Source: Enterobacterales bacterium CwR94 (lineage in GTDB: Bacteria > Pseudomonadota > Gammaproteobacteria > Enterobacterales > Enterobacteriaceae). From it: a stretch of 64,000 nt of DNA. The stretch is taken from assembly GCA_002837195.1 (NCBI GenBank), contig KZ478060.1:284130-348129 (forward strand). The letters are read 5' to 3'. Shown here piece after piece: positions 1 through 7,702 of the stretch (the first letter of the stretch is position 1; every line of letters begins with the position of its first letter). The translations under genes were made by a program, and so were the position numbers. Below the pieces are notes generated by a model that was not told the origin of the DNA, ran no database searches, and saw nothing but the letters and a program-made list of their open reading frames with translations.

Positions 1-18
1 GTCCCCCGCGAGGGGGAC
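1..18. repeat. Perfect 7-bp inverted repeat (GTCCCCC-GCGA-GGGGGAC)
   Basis: The first 18 bases form a GC-rich hairpin with a four-base loop. It resembles the core of the hairpin at 6408-6431 (C-run, short loop, G-run). It could be the end of a REP-like intergenic element or a terminator of a gene left of the window; the window edge prevents a decision. Confidence 0.4.
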
Positions 19-109
19 AAACCCCTGCTGTACTCCCCTTTCTATAAATCCACATGACAAATCGGCACGGCCTGTGCAGGATGAAGGTTTTCTGCTGCAG
101 GAAATCAGC

Positions 110-958
110 ATGAGCGCAAAAACCCTGGCCCTTGAAAGCCGCATTCGCCAGCAATGGGAGCACCTCTCTGCACAGGAGCAGCGTCTGGCCGATATTTTAC
201 TGGCGGCACCCGGTCAGTTAGCCACCCATACCGCGACAGAGCTGGCGTCCAGTGCGGGCGTCTCCAAGGCCACGACGACGCGCTTTTTCCGCCGACTCGG
301 TTATGAAAACTATGAAGCCGCCCGGCGTCAGGCGCGTGAAATGCAAACCAGCGGCTCACCGCTGTATCTGCACGCCACGCATGCCTCACCCTTAAACCGC
401 AGCGTCCAGACGCATCTGGAGCGCGAAATGGCTAATCTGGTTAACAGTTACCGCTCACTGGATGACGCCCAACTGGCCGAAATGGTCGAGGCGTTGGCGG
501 GCGCGCGACGCATTGTTGTGCTGGGGTGGCGACACAGCCAAACCATTGCCACGCTGCTGTGGCGTGATTTAGTGCATGTTCATAATGATGTTCGTCTGCT
601 GCCGCGTCCCGGTGATTCTCTGGCAGAGCATTTCGTGGGATTAGGGCCGCAGGACGTCGCCATCTGCGTCGGGCTGCGCCGCCGGATGCCTGCTCTGGGC
701 ATCGCAATGAATGCGTTAGCGGAAATGAAGGTGCCGATGATCTATCTGTCGGATGTGCTCTCCGGTAAGCCAGGCAAGCAGGCAAATTGGGTGATTCGCT
801 GCCACACCGAAGGCAGCATGCTGTTTGACAGCACGGTCGCACTGGCGGCGGTGTGTAATCTGCTGTGTTCACTGGTCGCGCAGGCGCGCGGTAAGACCAG
901 TAATGATCAGTTAAGCCAGATAGAAACGATCCATGAAATGCTGGAGGAACTGGAATGA
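110..958 (+). CDS. RpiR/MurR-family transcriptional regulator (HTH + SIS)
   Basis: This is a 282-residue DNA-binding regulator. An N-terminal helix-turn-helix of the RpiR type lies at about residues 38-62 (TELASSAGVSKATTTRFFRR), followed by a SIS domain from about 125 to 260, the fold that normally binds a phosphosugar or related ligand. I chose the ATG at 110 because AGGAA lies 8-9 bases before it; an in-frame GTG at 74 has no ribosome binding site. It is the first gene before a co-directional ABC importer/DUF1989 operon and is the natural candidate to control it through the palindromes at 1043-1106. The ligand is unknown; a nitrogen compound rather than a sugar is possible given the neighbours. 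Confidence 0.85.
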   Translation: MSAKTLALESRIRQQWEHLSAQEQRLADILLAAPGQLATHTATELASSAGVSKATTTRFFRRLGYENYEAARRQAREMQTSGSPLYLHATHASPLNRSVQTHLEREMANLVNSYRSLDDAQLAEMVEALAGARRIVVLGWRHSQTIATLLWRDLVHVHNDVRLLPRPGDSLAEHFVGLGPQDVAICVGLRRRMPALGIAMNALAEMKVPMIYLSDVLSGKPGKQANWVIRCHTEGSMLFDSTVALAAVCNLLCSLVAQARGKTSNDQLSQIETIHEMLEELE

Positions 959-1042
959 TGCCATCTGCTGGTGCAAGAAGGGCGAAGGTCTCCCTGTTGA
1001 GGTGCAGCAGCCGGTTTTTCCAGATCGGCTGAAGAAACAAGC

Positions 1043-1106
1043 GAAAAAATTTTATCCCATCATGAAACATATGTTTCTCTGTGATTTTTCAGGAAAAAAT
1101 TTTTTC
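1043..1106. promoter_or_regulatory. Three GAAA-N6-TTTC-type palindromes, candidate operators
   Basis: Three 14-bp palindromes precede the binding-protein gene: GAAAAAATTTTATC (1043-1056, imperfect), GAAACATATGTTTC (1064-1077, perfect) and GAAAAAATTTTTTC (1093-1106, perfect). The first two start 21 bp apart (two helical turns) and the outer two 50 bp apart. RpiR-type regulators bind palindromes as dimers or tetramers, so these are plausible sites for the adjacent regulator. The assignment is inference from position and symmetry. Confidence 0.5.
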
Positions 1107-1191
1107 ATTGCCTGGGTGGGAAAGGTTGGTGAGAAAAATGGCACGGAAGCTGCAACGTTGTCATCACACCAACCACCAGGGAATCACCATA

Positions 1192-2028
1192 ATGAAAAAA
1201 ATCACACTGCTCGCCAGCGCACTGCTGTTCTCCCTTGCCACAGGCGTTGCTCAGGCCGATACGCTGGCAGATATCAAAGCCAAAGGTGCCATGACTGTCG
1301 GCATCGATCCGACCTTTCCTCCCTATGAATACACCAACGACAGCGGCGAAATTGTGGGCTACAGCGTCGCCATCATGCAGGACTTCGCGCGCCAGCAGGG
1401 GGTGAAACTGGAATTTCAGAAGACCGCATTTAGCGGCATTTTGCCAGGGCTGATTTCTGGCGCATTTAATGCCGAAGGATCTTCGCTGAACGTCACTGCG
1501 GAACGCGCCAAAAAAGTACTGTTTACCGTGCCGTACAGCAAAACCGTCAACGGCATTTTGGTACGTAAAAGCGACGCTGCCAATTACAGCGAGAAACCGT
1601 TAACCATTACCGCGTTGGCGGGCCTGAAAGGGGCGGCCAAAAGCGCCAGCGTGCCAGAGCAATTGCTGAAAACCTTTAATGAAACGCTGAAAAAAGAGGG
1701 GCTCAAACCCATCACCATTATTAGCGTGGATACCCTGGATCAAACGGTCAGTACGCTGATGACGCGACGTGCCGATTTCGTGATCGACGATATCGCTGTG
1801 CTGGCACCGGTGGCACAAAAGTACAGCGACAAAGTGGCACAAGCGGGTGAAGTCGGGCCTTCACAGTGGATGGCATGGGCGACGCGTAAAGACGACGCGG
1901 CGTTGAACCAGGCCATTAGCAAGCACATCCTGGCGATGCAGGCTTCCGGTGCGCTCGGCAAGCTGCAACAGCAGTATCTGGGCACCACCTTTACCGTTCC
2001 CGCTAACGACTTTATCCCGCAGGAGTAA
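1192..2028 (+). CDS. Amino-acid-type ABC transporter substrate-binding protein
   Basis: This is a periplasmic solute-binding protein of the polar amino acid family (SBP family 3), 278 residues. A signal peptide covers residues 1-21 and ends in VAQA before DTLADIKAKG. The typical family opening MTVGIDPTFPPYEY and the segment GEIVGYSVAIMQDFA are visible. The ATG at 1192 has CAGGGA upstream and directly begins the signal peptide; the longer in-frame extension does not. It is followed after 3 bp by a DUF1989 gene, with two matching permeases downstream. No ATPase gene lies in the operon. The ligand is not readable from sequence; the DUF1989 context suggests an amidino or ureido compound. Confidence 0.9.
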   Translation: MKKITLLASALLFSLATGVAQADTLADIKAKGAMTVGIDPTFPPYEYTNDSGEIVGYSVAIMQDFARQQGVKLEFQKTAFSGILPGLISGAFNAEGSSLNVTAERAKKVLFTVPYSKTVNGILVRKSDAANYSEKPLTITALAGLKGAAKSASVPEQLLKTFNETLKKEGLKPITIISVDTLDQTVSTLMTRRADFVIDDIAVLAPVAQKYSDKVAQAGEVGPSQWMAWATRKDDAALNQAISKHILAMQASGALGKLQQQYLGTTFTVPANDFIPQE

Positions 2029-2031
2029 GCC

Positions 2032-2646
2032 ATGTGTCAGCATCATGTACCTGTGCCGGCCGGGCACGGACGTACCTTCCAGGTACGCAAAGGGCAGTTC
2101 GTGACCGTGGTTGATACCAACGGTCAGCAGGCGGCGGATTTTGTCGCCGTTAACGCCGATAACCTCAGTGAAAAGCTGTCACCTGTGCACACGCGCCAGC
2201 ATCTGCGCTCACTGTTTTTCAAACCGGGTGATGCGCTGTGGTCGAGCGAGAATCGCCCGATGCTGCGCATTATTGCAGACAGTATTGGTATCCACGATGC
2301 CAACGTACCGGCCTGTGACCGCACGCGCTTCAGCATTGATTTTGCGGTGGAGGGGCACCGTAACTGCGTCGATAACTTGTTAGAGGGCATGCGTGCGTTT
2401 GGCGTCACCTATTACAGTCTGCCGGAGCCTTTCAATCTGTTCCAAAACGGCCCGGTAACGGCTGACGGCCGTATGGAAGTCACCGATCCCAACAGCAAAG
2501 CGGGCGATCGCATTACCTTTGAAGCCTTGTGTGACTTGATTTGTGCGGTCTCCTCTTGCCCACAAGACATCATCCCCGGCAACGGCCTGCAAGTGACCCC
2601 GATTGATATTCATATTCACGACACCGCCGCTTTCGAGGAGGCTTGA
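2032..2646 (+). CDS. DUF1989 / urea carboxylase-associated family protein, copy A
   Basis: This 204-residue protein belongs to the DUF1989 (urea carboxylase-associated) family. Conserved polar motifs are intact: TNGQQAADF near the N-terminus, GIHDANVPACD, GHRNCVDNLLEGM and SSCPQDIIPGN, giving His, Asp and Cys residues expected for metal binding and catalysis. Members paired with guanidine carboxylase have been shown to be carboxyguanidine deiminase subunits (CgdAB). There is no carboxylase in this window, so the exact substrate is unknown. AGGAG at the end of the binding-protein gene provides the ribosome binding site, and one base separates its stop from the next DUF1989 start. Function as a deiminase or amidino/ureido hydrolase is inference. 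Confidence 0.8.
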   Translation: MCQHHVPVPAGHGRTFQVRKGQFVTVVDTNGQQAADFVAVNADNLSEKLSPVHTRQHLRSLFFKPGDALWSSENRPMLRIIADSIGIHDANVPACDRTRFSIDFAVEGHRNCVDNLLEGMRAFGVTYYSLPEPFNLFQNGPVTADGRMEVTDPNSKAGDRITFEALCDLICAVSSCPQDIIPGNGLQVTPIDIHIHDTAAFEEA

Positions 2647-2647
2647 G

Positions 2648-3286
2648 ATGCTGTTAATGCGAGAAGGGTTTGACGCTACCTGTGAGCGTCCACTGGCGGC
2701 CCCGGTCACGGTACTGGCGGGGCAAACCGGTTCTATTAAGGTGTTGCGCGGACAACTGTTACGCATTACCGCGCAGGAGGCGGGCGCGGTTGCTTCGCTG
2801 TTTGGTTTTCAGTGTGACGATCCGTCAGTCTGGCTGTCGGTGCACCACACCCGCGTATTTAGCAACAGCTATCTGCTTGGCTCGGGAATGCGCATGGTCA
2901 ACAACCGTCGTCGTCCGGTCATGGTGCTCGGAAAAGACAGTGTGAAACGCCATGACTTGCTGATGCCCGCCTCCACCACCGCCTGGCTGGCAGAGAAGGG
3001 CTATCGCGGCGAAGGTTGCCTGGAATCGGTGCAGCGTGAAGTGGCGCGCTTAGGCCTTAACGTGCCGAAACTGCCCGATCCTATCAACCTGTTTATGCAC
3101 GTCTCATTGCTGCGTGATGGCAGCCTGGTGCCAGAAGCCAATCAAACGCAGGCGGGTGACAGCATTACCTGCCGCGTGGTGGTGGATAGCTGGTTTGTGG
3201 TGTCTGCCTGCAACACCGGCATTGAGGGCAATGACCAACCCGCGCCATTGCGTTTGTCCGTGGCAGAAGATCTTCACGGGTTCTGA
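2648..3286 (+). CDS. DUF1989-like protein, copy B, active-site motifs lost
   Basis: This 212-residue protein aligns with the flanking DUF1989 genes through the segment LPDPINLFMHVSLLRDGSL and QAGDSITCRV, but the motifs that are intact in copies A and C are altered: NG-Q-D becomes EAGAVASLF, the HRNC-DNL motif becomes GEGCLESV, and SCPQDI becomes SACNTGIE. The ATG at 2648 is chosen because it lies one base after the stop of copy A and has GGAGG in the preceding coding end. Tight coupling to copy A suggests that A and B form a heteromer in which B is structural or regulatory, as in two-subunit DUF1989 enzymes. This is inference. Confidence 0.7.
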   Translation: MLLMREGFDATCERPLAAPVTVLAGQTGSIKVLRGQLLRITAQEAGAVASLFGFQCDDPSVWLSVHHTRVFSNSYLLGSGMRMVNNRRRPVMVLGKDSVKRHDLLMPASTTAWLAEKGYRGEGCLESVQREVARLGLNVPKLPDPINLFMHVSLLRDGSLVPEANQTQAGDSITCRVVVDSWFVVSACNTGIEGNDQPAPLRLSVAEDLHGF

Positions 3287-3293
3287 GGTCAGT

Positions 3294-3944
3294 ATGGGAC
3301 TGGACGCACAACTGCTTGCCAGCCTGCCTGAGCTGGGGCGTGGCCTGCTGATGACGCTGTTGCTCACGGCATTGGCAGCGCTGGTCAGCGTGCTTATGGG
3401 GCACCTGATTTGCTTTTTGCAACTGCGTCAACAGCGGTGGCTGCGCGGCATCGGGCAACTGTACGTCAGCGTGATGCGCGGCACGCCGGCGATGGTACAG
3501 CTGTTTGTGGTGTTTTTCATGCTGCCATTAGTGGGGCTTGGCGGGCAGCCGCTGCTGGCTGCTGTGTTAGCGATTGGCGGCAACAGCGCAGCCTACGTGG
3601 CGGAGATCTTGCGCGTTAATCGCCGACTGGTGACACCAGGACAACTGGAAGCGGCACGCACATTGGGACTCAGCCGTTTCCTCACCTGGTGGTATGTGAT
3701 TAACCCGCAGGTGTTGCGCGCCAGTTTGCCGATGCTGGTGAACGAATTCACCATTCTGTTGAAAACCACGCCGCTGGCATCGGTGGTTGCGCTGACTGAG
3801 CTCACCTATGCCGGGCAAATCGTGATTGCCCGAACCTATGAAGCCACATCCGTGCTGCTGTTGGTAGCAGCCGGTTATCTGCTGGTGGCCTGGCCGTTGA
3901 TCTGGAGTGCGCGTCGGCTTGAAGCCGCCGCCGGGAGGACGTAA
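3294..3944 (+). CDS. Amino-acid-type ABC transporter permease 1
   Basis: This inner-membrane permease of the HisM/GlnP type has 216 residues and about five hydrophobic segments. The family features MRGTPAMVQLFVVFF and the EAA loop (LEAARTLGLSRFLTWWYVINPQ) are present. I chose the ATG at 3294, seven bases after the preceding stop, because the permease homology starts there; the upstream in-frame extension would only read through copy B of DUF1989. Its stop overlaps the next start by one base (TAATG). It should pair with permease 2 and the binding protein at 1192. Confidence 0.88.
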   Translation: MGLDAQLLASLPELGRGLLMTLLLTALAALVSVLMGHLICFLQLRQQRWLRGIGQLYVSVMRGTPAMVQLFVVFFMLPLVGLGGQPLLAAVLAIGGNSAAYVAEILRVNRRLVTPGQLEAARTLGLSRFLTWWYVINPQVLRASLPMLVNEFTILLKTTPLASVVALTELTYAGQIVIARTYEATSVLLLVAAGYLLVAWPLIWSARRLEAAAGRT

Positions 3945-4609
3945 TGGATTGGCATGCCATTGTGAATGCCCTGCCAACGCTGGGCGAAGGCTTGATGCAG
4001 ACCTTGCAGCTCTCAGCAGTTGCGGCCTGCTGTGCGTTGCTGTTGGGCGTCCTGCTGGTTTGGGGACAACTGCGAGCCTCGCCATTCTGGCTGCGGGTGC
4101 TGCAGGTGTATACCGACATTGCCCTGGCGTTACCGCTGCTGGTGGTGATTTATCTGCTCTATTTTGTCCTGCCGGAATACGGCATCACCTTTTCTTCACC
4201 GGTGGTTGGCATTTTAGCGCTCACGCTGTATTACGCGCCCTATATGGCACAGGTGATCCGTGCGGCGGTCAAGGCGTTACCCCCCGGACAGTGGGAAGCC
4301 TGCCGGGTGCTGGGACTCGGGCGTGGCGATGTGCTGCTGCGGGTGGTGATGCCGCAGGCCTTGCCACAAATGCTGTCTCCTCTCACCGGTTTACTGATTG
4401 GCCTGATTAAAGATTCGGCGCTGTTATCAGTGGTTTCCGTGCAGGAATTTATGTACGCCGCGAAACAAGCGATCTCAGAGACCTATGCGCCGATGGAGAT
4501 CTATCTGGCCGTCGCACTCTGCTACTGGCTGCTTAACAGTCTGCTGGATTATGGTGCGCGTCGCGCAGAGCGACGTATGACACGCCATCTCCAGCGGATA
4601 ACACACTAA
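3944..4609 (+). CDS. Amino-acid-type ABC transporter permease 2
   Basis: This second permease (221 residues) is related to the first, with hydrophobic helices and an EAA loop reading WEACRVLGLGRGDVLLRVVM. Its start overlaps the preceding stop (TAATG), giving translational coupling. Two permeases plus a periplasmic binding protein is the normal make-up of polar amino acid importers, but the ATP-binding subunit is missing from the operon and from the rest of the region. It must come from elsewhere, either left of the window or a shared ATPase. Confidence 0.88.
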   Translation: MDWHAIVNALPTLGEGLMQTLQLSAVAACCALLLGVLLVWGQLRASPFWLRVLQVYTDIALALPLLVVIYLLYFVLPEYGITFSSPVVGILALTLYYAPYMAQVIRAAVKALPPGQWEACRVLGLGRGDVLLRVVMPQALPQMLSPLTGLLIGLIKDSALLSVVSVQEFMYAAKQAISETYAPMEIYLAVALCYWLLNSLLDYGARRAERRMTRHLQRITH

Positions 4610-4623
4610 TTTTGGAGAACATC

Positions 4624-5292
4624 ATGGATACGCACTTTATGGGTGGGGAGCGCCAGCGCATTCCCGCACGCCACGGCAAGGCGATTTTTTTACGCGCCGG
4701 TGAAGCGGTACAGGTCATCAACACGCACGGAACCCAGGTCGTGGATTGCTGGGCGTACGATGCGACAAATATGGGTGATTACATGTGCATGGAGGCCACA
4801 CGGGTGTGGAACCAGCGCCTGAATCCGGTGGTGGGTGACAGTTTTATCACGGCCTTACGCCACCCTATTTTAACCCTGGTGGCGGATACCTCTCCGGGAG
4901 TACACGATACCTTTATGGCGGCTTGCGATGCCCGCCGTTATGAATTACTGGGCTGCAAGACCCCGCATCGTAACTGCCACGATAACTTGCACGAAGGCAT
5001 GCAGGCGCTGGGCATCACCTTACCGCACGGTAATCTGGCCTCGTTTAATATCTTTATGAATATTCAGGTTCAGCCTGATGGTCGCAGTTTAAAGACCTTG
5101 CCGACGGTAACGCGGCCGGGGGATTACATTGTGTTGCGTGCCGAGATGGACTGCTATGTGGCGTTCTCCGCCTGTCCACAAGACATTGTCAGTATTCAGG
5201 GGCAGGGGGATAACACCCCGCGCGATGCCGAGCTGCGCGTGTTAACCGACGGTTTTCCACAACCGCCACTGCAAGGCCCGTGGGTGCCCTGA
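4624..5292 (+). CDS. DUF1989 / urea carboxylase-associated family protein, copy C
   Basis: This 222-residue protein is the third DUF1989 member of the operon. It keeps all polar motifs: NTHGTQVVDCWAY, GVHDTFMAACDARR, HRNCHDNLHEGMQALG and SACPQDIVS. The ATG at 4624 is preceded by TTTGGAG with good spacing; the in-frame TTG at 4612 lies inside that ribosome binding site. It is downstream of both permeases and upstream of a cupin gene. Copies A and C are more like each other than either is to B. It probably acts on the imported compound or on the product of the A/B pair; the reaction is not established. Confidence 0.8.
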   Translation: MDTHFMGGERQRIPARHGKAIFLRAGEAVQVINTHGTQVVDCWAYDATNMGDYMCMEATRVWNQRLNPVVGDSFITALRHPILTLVADTSPGVHDTFMAACDARRYELLGCKTPHRNCHDNLHEGMQALGITLPHGNLASFNIFMNIQVQPDGRSLKTLPTVTRPGDYIVLRAEMDCYVAFSACPQDIVSIQGQGDNTPRDAELRVLTDGFPQPPLQGPWVP

Positions 5293-5349
5293 CTGCGTTG
5301 CGTTTGCCGGGCTTCTTTGGCAGGCTGGTGGTCTGACCAAGGAGGCACT

Positions 5350-5850
5350 ATGAGCACATCACGACCGCCGTTTATCCGCCACTGGCAAGCGCTGGAGGGT
5401 GAGGATAATGCGCACTATCCTGATAGCACGGAGTTAATGTCGATCGGCGCACCGCTGGGGCGCAAACTGGGTTTGACGCGCCTTGGGATCCACCATGAGC
5501 GATTGCTGCCGGGACGCCGTATGTCTTATCCCCATGCGGAAAGCAGTGAAGAGGAGTTTGCCTATGTGCTGCAAGGCACGCCGGATGTCTGGATCAATGG
5601 TGAACTGTGGCCATTGAAAGCGGGCGATGCGGTGGCGTTTCCTGCGGGCACTGGCATTTGCCACACCTTTATCAACAACAGTGATGAAGAGGCGCATTTT
5701 CTGGTGGTGGGCGAGGCAAACAAAGCGGATAACCGTATTTGGTATCCGCTTAATCCGGTGTATCTGGCTACCCGGGAAGATCGCTGGGAGGATCCGCCGT
5801 CGCAAACTATGGGGCGTCACAACGGCAAACCCGACAACCCGTCTGGCTAA
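5350..5850 (+). CDS. Cupin-domain protein
   Basis: This 166-residue protein has one cupin barrel. The first motif is degenerate (GRRMSYPHAESSEEEFAYVLQG) and supplies His and Glu ligands; the second motif reads AFPAGTGICHTFINN with the closing His. The ATG at 5350 follows a strong AAGGAGG; the region 5293-5349 is non-coding spacer. As last gene of the ABC/DUF1989 operon it could be an isomerase, dioxygenase or small-molecule sensor for the pathway. Its stop overlaps by three bases the stop of the convergent DoxX gene. Confidence 0.75.
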   Translation: MSTSRPPFIRHWQALEGEDNAHYPDSTELMSIGAPLGRKLGLTRLGIHHERLLPGRRMSYPHAESSEEEFAYVLQGTPDVWINGELWPLKAGDAVAFPAGTGICHTFINNSDEEAHFLVVGEANKADNRIWYPLNPVYLATREDRWEDPPSQTMGRHNGKPDNPSG

Positions 5851-6323
5851 GCCTGGCGCGCGTTATTGCAGCGTGCGGCAATAACGCGGTCAATGCCCCA
5901 CGGGCCGCAACCCTGCACAATCAGCATGATACACATCAGGATATAGCTCGATTCGGGCAAATAGAGCAGCCAGCTATACCAGGTCAGCGCATTCAGCCCA
6001 CCCGGAATATGATGCAATCCCACGGTAAACAGCGCCACGAAACTGATGATCATCAGCACCAGTGCGCCAAGGCGTGTCAGCAAACCTACGGCCAACAGCA
6101 GGCCAAACAGGGCTTCACAACTGGCGACAAACACGGCCATCAACGCCGGGAAGGGGATGCCCGCTTCCGTAATGGTTTCCAACATCAGTGCCTGATTCGC
6201 GGGCACAAAAACTTTGTTAAAACCGGAGGCGAAGAAAAACAGCCCAAACGCCACGCGCATCAGGGTCAGGGGCAGGAAGCAGGCACTTCCGGGGGAACGA
6301 AACAGGGACAGGCACCTTGCCAT
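5847..6323 (-). CDS. DoxX-family inner-membrane protein
   Basis: This 158-residue membrane protein has four hydrophobic segments typical of the DoxX family: LTLMRVAFGLFFFASGFNKV, the pair around VASCEALFGLLLAVGLLTRL and IISFVALFTVGLHH, and a C-terminal helix. The start has AAGGAG upstream on the minus strand. It is convergent with the cupin gene and not part of that operon. Family members are linked to oxidative stress or quinol chemistry, but no specific role can be read here. Confidence 0.75.
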   Translation of the reverse strand: MARCLSLFRSPGSACFLPLTLMRVAFGLFFFASGFNKVFVPANQALMLETITEAGIPFPALMAVFVASCEALFGLLLAVGLLTRLGALVLMIISFVALFTVGLHHIPGGLNALTWYSWLLYLPESSYILMCIMLIVQGCGPWGIDRVIAARCNNARQA

Positions 6324-6407
6324 TGCGTAATCTCCTTACTTTTCAGGTAGCCAAAAGTATATCAGGGTAGTCTGAAGTGCTGAATTTTTTACTGTAAGCG
6401 TTTCGCT

Positions 6408-6431
6408 CCTTCCCCCGCTGGCGGGGGAAGG
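6408..6431. repeat. REP-like 11-bp perfect inverted repeat
   Basis: CCTTCCCCCGC and GCGGGGGAAGG face each other across two bases, followed by GTTGGGATGGGGGG. This is the layout of REP-type intergenic palindromes found in many gammaproteobacteria. It sits between the convergent ends and starts of the DoxX and PgeF-like genes and could also act as a transcript 3' stabiliser. The genome copy number cannot be judged from this window. Confidence 0.55.
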
Positions 6432-6454
6432 TTGGGATGGGGGGAAAACGACGC

Positions 6455-7171
6455 CTATCCCAAACAGCGAATCCACGAAAAACGCAGCGCATAACCTTCC
6501 CCACTGTGTGTATTTCGGCGATAGCTGGCCTGCGCTTCTGCCTGACAATAGGTACACACATCCAGCACATCGATCTGCGCGGCGGGGATCCCTTCACGCT
6601 GTAAAAGTTGGCGCGCTAAGGCCGGTAAATCAAAGCGTAGGCTATTAGCATGCTGCGGTGCTGTGGGACGTACCGCGTTGGCGCGGGCCACCGGTGAGGC
6701 CTGCCACACCAGAGGCACGCCTGCGAGCGCCGGTGTGTCACGCATCTGCTGCAAGATATCGGCCCCCAATTCATAACAGCACGCGCCAATTGAGGGGCCA
6801 ATGGCGACCTGCAAGTGCTGTGGTGCGCTACCAGTGGCGACCAACCGTGCCACTGCCTGTTGAAGCACGCCCGCCATCACGCCTTTTAATCCACCGTGGA
6901 CGGCGGCGACGCGCCGTTGCTGCGTATCGGCAATCAATACCGGCAGGCAGTCAGCGGTGTAGACCGCCACGGCCTCATCGGCTTCACTGATGACGCCATC
7001 GGCTTCAATAGACTTTGGTGGCCATGCTGCACTGCTGGTGACCACCTGCGCAGTGTGGCGTTGTTGCGCATAGCGTGTACCGGCTGGCGCGGGCGCGCCA
7101 GCGGGCTGAAAAGCGTGTGTCAGCCAGGGGAACTTATCCAGCAATGATGAAGTGAGCGTGGGTGCAGACAT
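6455..7171 (-). CDS. PgeF/YfiH-family polyphenol oxidase-fold protein (laccase domain)
   Basis: This 238-residue protein belongs to the YfiH/PgeF family (purine nucleoside phosphorylase/laccase-domain fold). The zinc-site residues are visible in order: His in QQRHTAQVV, Cys in YTADCLPVLIAD and His in AAVHGGLKGV. The usual HAGWRG signature is altered to HGGLKG. The ATG at 7171 gives the family's normal N-terminus; an upstream ATG at 7225 would add 18 unrelated residues. The gene stands alone rather than in the rluD-pgeF-clpB setting of the standard enterobacterial gene, so it is probably a second, divergent paralogue. Substrate unknown. Confidence 0.75.
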   Translation of the reverse strand: MSAPTLTSSLLDKFPWLTHAFQPAGAPAPAGTRYAQQRHTAQVVTSSAAWPPKSIEADGVISEADEAVAVYTADCLPVLIADTQQRRVAAVHGGLKGVMAGVLQQAVARLVATGSAPQHLQVAIGPSIGACCYELGADILQQMRDTPALAGVPLVWQASPVARANAVRPTAPQHANSLRFDLPALARQLLQREGIPAAQIDVLDVCTYCQAEAQASYRRNTHSGEGYALRFSWIRCLG

Positions 7172-7702
7172 GGTGTTCTCCAGTGCATCAGCAAGATAGG
7201 CATCATAGCCTGATACGCTGCGCAAACCGGGAATTTTTTATCCGCCGCAGAAAATAAATAACGATGGCCGTCTCAATATTTTCTGTCATTAAATAGCTTT
7301 CAATTAAAACCAAAATGAAATCATTGCCTGAGTTATTTTATCCCCTTTAATATTGCTAGCGGTCATGAGACCGTTATCTTGATTATCTCTTTTTTTTTGT
7401 AAACTAAATAAGTTGACGAAAAACGGTCATAATTTATTTTTATGAGACTCAATGTATTGATGTTAATGGGATGATGGCAAGGAGGGTAAGCCGTATTTTG
7501 CGGTGCTAGTGCAGAGGGATGTCTTGGGAAATTAATTTAATTAAAATTACATTTTAAATTAAATATTCTTTTTGAGAATAATCCTGGTTAATGAAATAAA
7601 GGCCTGCTGCTAAACATGGCAATGTAATTCATGGACGCGCACTTAAAGGAAAATTCCTGCAAGTCGTGGTAGCGCAAATATACCTGCAGAGAGACACGTC
7701 CC
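7172..7702. other. 531-bp AT-rich intergenic region upstream of carbonic anhydrase
   Basis: No convincing gene is seen. The stretch is clearly richer in A/T than its surroundings. It holds a small hairpin, GCGGTCATGAGACCGTT at about 7359-7375, followed at some distance by a T-run, and a second copy of CGGTCAT about 65 bp later. It must carry the promoters for the leftward PgeF-like gene and for the carbonic anhydrase-SulP operon. A long untranslated leader is possible. Confidence 0.4.

Noticed and set aside
441-1070. Minus-strand frame of 209 codons opposite the RpiR gene
   Set aside because: Shadow of the regulator with no ribosome binding site and an Arg/Pro-rich translation.
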